From Myxococcales bacterium (GTDB taxonomy: Bacteria > Myxococcota > Polyangia > Fen-1088): DNA of 9,760 bases. The notes under the pieces are model-generated. The model saw only the letters and a list, made by a program, of their open reading frames with translations. It searched no databases and had not been told where the DNA came from. Below are positions 6,498 through 9,760 of the stretch, one piece after another; the stretch's first letter is position 1, and each line of letters opens with the position of its first letter. The position numbers were made by a program, and so were the translations under genes. The DNA lies in contig PMBY01000009.1 of the NCBI GenBank assembly GCA_003153875.1, positions 452 to 10,211 on the forward strand, in the 5' to 3' direction.

Positions 6498-7826
6498 TCA
6501 CTGGCCAACAGTCGGTTTGGCCCAGGCCTGTGCCCGGCGGAATACTTCCGCAAACTCGCCTGCCAATGCCTTTCGGTTGTAGCGCTCAATGTTCACCGGG
6601 GGAGGCTGGCTGGGAACTTTGCCATCGCGGAATTCACGCAGGCGTTGCTCGAGGTATGCCGCGATCTTCTCGTCATTGCGCGGAAGAAGGAGATCGCCAA
6701 GGCGGCAGTCGCGGATGAGGTCCGCAAGCGCCCCGTCGGGCGCCAAAGTTAGGCACGGCCGCCCCAGCGCCATCAACTCGAAGACCTTTGCGGGATAGAT
6801 ATGCTGAACTCCAGGCACATCATCCAGCAAACACAGCAATAGGTGGCTGTTGTTCACCTCTCTTAGCATGACGTCGTGAGGCAAGTAGCCGACGCATTCG
6901 ACGCCCAGCGCCCGCATGCTTTCAAAGGCAGCCAGCTCTGTCTCGACGATGCGCCCGATGAATCGCAGGCGCAGCAGGCGGGCAAGCTCAGGCTCAAGTG
7001 CGTGCAGTCGGCGCACCGCTGCGAGCAGGCCGACAGGGCTGGTAAGCCGAAACACAGTGCCTGCATACGTGACTGTCAATCGATCGTGCGTCGGCGTGCT
7101 CGGCTCACGTGGAACGTCGTCAAGATCGTAGCCGTTGGGAATGGCGAAGACTCGATCTGGACGCAAGAATGGAAAGCGCGCAAGTAGGTTGGCACGAAAC
7201 GCTTCGGTTGCAACTGTCACCGCGTGGGCAAGTCGCAACAGCTGAGGCTCAAGCACATCTCCGACCAAGCGGGGAAGTTGGCCTGCAACCATTTCGTAGC
7301 TCTTGCGCAGCGTGATCCATTCGTCTCGGTAGTCGAGAACGACGGCTGTTCCACGGGAGAGTCGAACGTTTGGGGCCAGCAGAAACTGAGAGAAGGGTGG
7401 GCCACTAATAAGGACGACGTCGTCGCGGTCCTTTCCTGCCAGCCGCCTCGCCATCGTCATCTGCGCACCTGGCTGCCAGAGAATTTGCGGATCGGGTGCC
7501 AACAACTGGCGAGCAGCAGACGTCAGACTTCGCACGACGCGCGCTCGCAGCGAACCGCTTTGGTCACAATTCGCACGCCAAGTCCGCGCCTTGGCTGTGT
7601 ATCCTGGTTCGAGAGTGCGGGTCCGCAAAACCGTCATCGAAGGATCTAGGTCGCGCACCAGGGAGTCATCCTGCAACGGTACCGACGGATTCCGCGCTGT
7701 CATGACCGTTGGGGTTACACCATGCGACGGCAGATACTTGGCCAGCTTCGAAACGCGTTGGATTCCAGCGCCCCCAGTGGGCGGGAATATGTACGAAACC
7801 AAGAGTGCGCGCAGAGCATGTTCCAT
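6498..7826 (-). CDS. glycosyltransferase, GT4-like (GT-B fold)
   Basis: This 442-residue transferase has a two-Rossmann-domain layout and should act in the cytoplasm on a lipid-linked sugar. The N-terminal glycine-rich loop reads YIFPPTGGAGIQRVSKLAKY (12-31), a common form in exopolysaccharide GT4 enzymes whose acceptor pocket starts with a PP.GGAG.R pattern. LDYRDEW (164-170) is also typical of this subgroup. VFAIPNGYD (226-234) marks the domain linker and VTYAGTVF (252-259) opens the second domain. The donor site reads YPAKVFELMALGRPCL (344-359), with K347 and E350. The ATG at 7826 follows AAGGGAAG by 6 bases. It is on the same strand as the wecB operon but 273 bases upstream, so it is likely separately transcribed. 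A candidate promoter lies at 7884-7912. Confidence 0.88.
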   Translation of the reverse strand: MEHALRALLVSYIFPPTGGAGIQRVSKLAKYLPSHGVTPTVMTARNPSVPLQDDSLVRDLDPSMTVLRTRTLEPGYTAKARTWRANCDQSGSLRARVVRSLTSAARQLLAPDPQILWQPGAQMTMARRLAGKDRDDVVLISGPPFSQFLLAPNVRLSRGTAVVLDYRDEWITLRKSYEMVAGQLPRLVGDVLEPQLLRLAHAVTVATEAFRANLLARFPFLRPDRVFAIPNGYDLDDVPREPSTPTHDRLTVTYAGTVFRLTSPVGLLAAVRRLHALEPELARLLRLRFIGRIVETELAAFESMRALGVECVGYLPHDVMLREVNNSHLLLCLLDDVPGVQHIYPAKVFELMALGRPCLTLAPDGALADLIRDCRLGDLLLPRNDEKIAAYLEQRLREFRDGKVPSQPPPVNIERYNRKALAGEFAEVFRRAQAWAKPTVGQ

Positions 7827-7883
7827 CGGGCGCTTCCCTTGCTAGTACTGCGACATCGGTCGCTTCCGTGCCGTGGATCCCAA

Positions 7884-7912
7884 GTTATCACCTACTCGCT
7901 GCGCCATATCAA
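7884..7912 (-). promoter_or_regulatory. candidate sigma-70 promoter for the minus-strand GT4 gene
   Basis: Read on the minus strand, TTGATA (7912-7907, 5 of 6 matches to TTGACA) is separated by 17 bases from GATAAC (7889-7884, 4 of 6 matches to TATAAT). The predicted start near 7877 leaves a leader of about 50 bases before the ATG at 7826. Confidence 0.45.
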
Positions 7913-8006
7913 CCGATAGCACGAACACTTGACGACTCTCGGTCACTTGGTCAAGGGAATAGCTGCAAAGTCGTGTAGGTGCTTCGACAAGGCGAAGTCG
8001 TAGCGG

Positions 8007-8022
8007 ACGTGCCAGGGCACGT
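8007..8022. repeat. inverted repeat ACGTGCC-AG-GGCACGT
   Basis: Perfect 7-base arms flank an AG centre in the middle of the divergent promoter region, followed closely by a second overlapping symmetric stretch (GCACGTGC). It could be an operator for a dimeric regulator of one or both genes. No regulator gene is present in the window. Confidence 0.35.
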
Positions 8023-8186
8023 GCACCATGGCTCTTCTCGGCCTCGCGCCCGGCCGCAACCTCTCCATAACTGCTGGCGGCTATCAGGTCAACGCGTCGC
8101 ACAGCGCACCTTTCGGCGCCCTTCAGCGGCTTTCCTGGCGTATAAAGTTCGGGCACCTTGCCACCTATGTTTCTTGAGAGGCTACC

Positions 8187-9377
8187 ATGCGCGTGCTCGC
8201 CTACACGAACCTGTTCCCCTCTTCCCGTGAGCCCACACGCGGCATCTACAATCTGCAACTTTTCAGCGCGCTGTCGCAATACTGCGAAGTCCAGGTCGTC
8301 TGTCCTGTTGCCTGGAGGAACCGTCTCCGTTCCCCCATCGAGCTGATTCGTTGGCATTCGGAGAGCCACGGCGGGCTCGAGACTCAGTACCCGACGTTCG
8401 TGCCCATCGTGCGGTTCGCGCCGCGCCTCAATCCCTGGCTCATGTACCAGGCGACTCGCGTCTCTGTGGCACGAACCCGCAAGCGCTTCCCGTTCGACGT
8501 GATTCTCGCCGCTTGGGGGTACCCGGATGCTGAAGCAGCGCTGCTGCTCGCACGTCAATACCGCTGCCCATTGGTGACGAATCTGCTCGGAAGCGATGTG
8601 AACGACTTGGCGAATAGGCCCATCATTCGCGACATCGTCGCGGGTACTGTTCAGGCCTCGCAAGCGATTGTCGTGATGAGTGAAGTGATGGCGAAGGATG
8701 TTGTCGCGCTTGGGGTGCCGCGTTCCAAAGTCACGGTGCAACACAACGGCGTGGATCGGGAGCGGTTCCAGCTGCGCGACAAGCATGAGGTCAGAGCTAG
8801 GCTCGGGCTTCCTCTGCAGCGTCCTATGGTGGTGTTCATCGGAAACCTCGTCCCAGTGAAGGGGCCGGATGTCCTTCTCGACGCCTTCACAAGACTACGG
8901 GAGGAGATGTCAAGCGACGCAATGCTGGTCATCGTGGGTGACGGAGACTTGCGCCGAAGCCTCGAGCAGTCCCTCGAAAGGCGTGGCCTTCTGCAGCACG
9001 TTCGGTTCATGGGAAGGCGACCCCACTCGGAAATGCCCAACTGGATTTCCGCTGCGGATGTGCTGTGCTTACCGAGCCGAACTGAGGGGTGTCCCAACGT
9101 CGTGCTTGAAGCATTGGCTTCAGGGCGCCCTGTCGTTGCCACCCGGGTTGGCGCCGTTCCTGACCTACTCACGGAGAGCACTGGTAGGCTCGTTGATGTG
9201 GGCGATGCGAAGGGGCTCGCGGACGCCTTGGCTGCCAGTCTCGGCACAAAGTGGGAGGCGGAGCACATTCGCGCTTCCGTTGCGCAGTTGACTTGGGGCT
9301 CCGTGGCCCACACCTATTTCCAGGTACTCGAACGCGCACTGAACCTTGAGTCCGCAGCGCAGCCGCTCCCCTTGTAG
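8187..9377 (+). CDS. glycosyltransferase family 4, TuaC-like
   Basis: This 396-residue GT-B retaining glycosyltransferase should extend a lipid-linked glycan in the cytoplasm. The opening MRVLAYTNLFPSSREPTRGI (1-20) follows the TuaC-like pattern of a TN-(L/I)-(Y/F)-P start plus a PxRG acceptor loop. QHNGVD (185-190) precedes the second domain. FIGNLVPVKGPDVLLDAF (217-234) carries the donor-phosphate-binding basic residue K225. The GT4 EX7E motif is complete: E300 and E308 in EGCPNVVLEALASG (300-313). Length is normal and there is no signal peptide or membrane helix. ATG 8187 is preceded at 5 bases by GAGAGG. It is divergent from the other GT4 gene, and the truncated OpgC-like frame follows 56 bases later on the same strand. 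The sugar donor cannot be deduced. Confidence 0.94.
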   Translation: MRVLAYTNLFPSSREPTRGIYNLQLFSALSQYCEVQVVCPVAWRNRLRSPIELIRWHSESHGGLETQYPTFVPIVRFAPRLNPWLMYQATRVSVARTRKRFPFDVILAAWGYPDAEAALLLARQYRCPLVTNLLGSDVNDLANRPIIRDIVAGTVQASQAIVVMSEVMAKDVVALGVPRSKVTVQHNGVDRERFQLRDKHEVRARLGLPLQRPMVVFIGNLVPVKGPDVLLDAFTRLREEMSSDAMLVIVGDGDLRRSLEQSLERRGLLQHVRFMGRRPHSEMPNWISAADVLCLPSRTEGCPNVVLEALASGRPVVATRVGAVPDLLTESTGRLVDVGDAKGLADALAASLGTKWEAEHIRASVAQLTWGSVAHTYFQVLERALNLESAAQPLPL

Positions 9378-9433
9378 GAAAGAATCGCGGGAGGGTGCTT
9401 TCAATCATCCTAGCCCGTGCAAGAAAACCAGAC

Positions 9434-9565
9434 ATGTCTGCTGCCAGCACTCCACCCAGCGCGTTTTCTTCGCGGACCATAGGCCGTGATCTCCGCTTCG
9501 ATTTTCTTCGTGGCCTAGTGTTGGTTGCCATTTACAACGACCATCTAGAGCACCGAACGGTTTGA
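9434..9565 (+). pseudogene. 5' fragment of an OpgC-like membrane acyltransferase gene, interrupted
   Basis: The frame opens at ATG 9434 and reads 43 codons to TGA at 9563-9565. Residues 18-37 read RDLRFDFLRGLVLVAIYNDH. This matches the start of OpgC-type proteins (RDxRLDFxRGLAL..IxxDH, the first membrane helix), which add succinyl groups to periplasmic glucans. A full protein needs some 350 further residues and about ten membrane helices. After D36-H37 (about base 9544) no frame continues with membrane-protein character in the remaining 215 bases. The break is therefore an insertion, deletion or rearrangement rather than a simple frameshift. A short peptide expressed from the fragment is unlikely to function. 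The alternative is a chance resemblance in a short frame, but the match around the first helix is specific. Confidence 0.6.
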
Positions 9566-9760
9566 AATCCCAGTCAAATCGCGGCGTTGCGTAGGGCGGA
9601 CAGGGCTCTCTCCGCCGAGCGCGCCATCGTTCAGTGGGCTGAGCGGGTTCGGCATACGCGCTCGGTGGAGAGAGCCCCTTGCCCGTTGACGTTCCAAATT
9701 GTGGGAAATTGGCTCTGTAGATCAGGGCGTGATTTTGATGAATGCCACCGGCGACTATGG
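9566..9760. other. unassigned right-edge sequence, possibly foreign to the locus
   Basis: Apart from the long hairpin, nothing here is recognisable. A plus frame is open from 9690 to the edge (it contains ATG 9738 with a weak upstream CAGGGC). Minus frames are also open to the edge, so a gene of an inserted element may begin beyond the window. No transposase motif is visible. Confidence 0.4.
9594..9684. repeat. long hairpin with 21-base arms
   Basis: Bases 9603-9623 are complementary to 9657-9677 at 20 of 21 positions, with the single exception a G-T wobble (9614/9666). The arms start GGGCTCTCTCC and end GGAGAGAGCCC. An outer GGGC (9594-9597) can pair with GCCC (9681-9684) across a small internal loop. 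The 33-base centre is not strongly paired. This is far more structure than chance would give, and it lies just beyond the point where the OpgC-like frame is lost. It may belong to a mobile or repeated element. No terminator T-run follows. Confidence 0.75.

Larger units (their letters stand above)
7827..8186. other. 360-base divergent intergenic region
   Basis: This region separates divergent glycosyltransferase genes and should hold both promoters. A good minus-strand promoter candidate lies at 7884-7912, and a 7-bp inverted repeat at 8007-8022. For the plus-strand gene I see only TATAAA at 8141-8146, with no convincing -35 box, and the ribosome site GAGAGG at 8176-8181. No small gene with a ribosome site is apparent. 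Confidence 0.6.

Noticed and set aside
6221..6589. A 122-codon minus-strand frame covering the gap upstream of wecB
   Set aside because: It overlaps the end of the GT4 gene and the wecB start, lacks motifs, and would cover the likely promoter.
7842..8786. A 314-codon open frame on the minus strand
   Set aside because: It lies mostly antisense to the well-supported GT4 gene at 8187-9377, is rich in His and Arg, and has no known motif. It is a typical shadow frame in GC-rich DNA.
9378..9433. A terminator after the plus-strand GT4 gene
   Set aside because: CGGG and CCCG can pair across about 20 bases, but the stem is broken and no T-run follows.
9574..9627. A 17-codon minus-strand frame ending in SALRNAAI, which recalls transposase C-termini
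   Set aside because: It is far too short and is read from one arm of the hairpin. The resemblance cannot be distinguished from chance.
9594..9700. An integron attC site
   Set aside because: The long palindrome and a nearby GTTGAC suggested it, but the matching RYYYAAC and GTTRRRY core pair is not present at the ends.
1..9760. A novel defence or mobile-element system
   Set aside because: All confidently identified genes belong to known polysaccharide-biosynthesis families. Only the right-edge structured element is unexplained.

Overview
This is a GC-rich, gene-dense bacterial window that reads as part of a surface-polysaccharide (capsule, O-antigen or exopolysaccharide) biosynthesis locus. 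It holds one membrane acyltransferase, four glycosyltransferases, a NodB-type deacetylase, a non-hydrolysing UDP-GlcNAc 2-epimerase, and the start of an OpgC-like membrane protein that breaks off. OpgC-like and acyltransferase-3 genes beside GT4 enzymes suggest a Gram-negative host, perhaps a proteobacterium or myxococcal relative. No rRNA or other taxonomic marker is present, so the assignment is loose.

Layout from left to right. A possible gene tail ends at 79. Two adjacent inverted repeats (116-160) precede an acyltransferase-3 gene (305-1417, +). A 350-base gap with a possible terminator and a hairpin follows. Next is a GT2 glycosyltransferase (1768-2703, +), which converges on a tightly packed minus-strand operon. 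Read in its own direction, that operon is UDP-GlcNAc 2-epimerase (6224-5085), polysaccharide deacetylase (5083-4007) and a TuaH-like glycosyltransferase (4013-2787). The junctions are a 1-base gap and a 7-base overlap. Upstream lies a separate minus-strand GT4-like gene (7826-6498). A 360-base divergent intergenic region separates it from a plus-strand TuaC-like GT4 gene (8187-9377). At the right edge an OpgC-like reading frame starts at 9434 and loses family resemblance after about 38 codons. A long hairpin with 21-base arms lies just beyond, suggesting an insertion or rearrangement.

How the genes may work together (inference): the epimerase supplies UDP-ManNAc. The glycosyltransferases assemble a repeat unit in the cytoplasm. 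The deacetylase, which has no signal peptide, would remove an N-acetyl group from a cytoplasmic sugar intermediate. The acyltransferase would add acetyl or another acyl group. No flippase, polymerase, export or initiating phosphoglycosyltransferase gene is visible, so the locus must continue outside the window. I saw no tRNA, rRNA, CRISPR array, complete insertion sequence or evidently new defence system.
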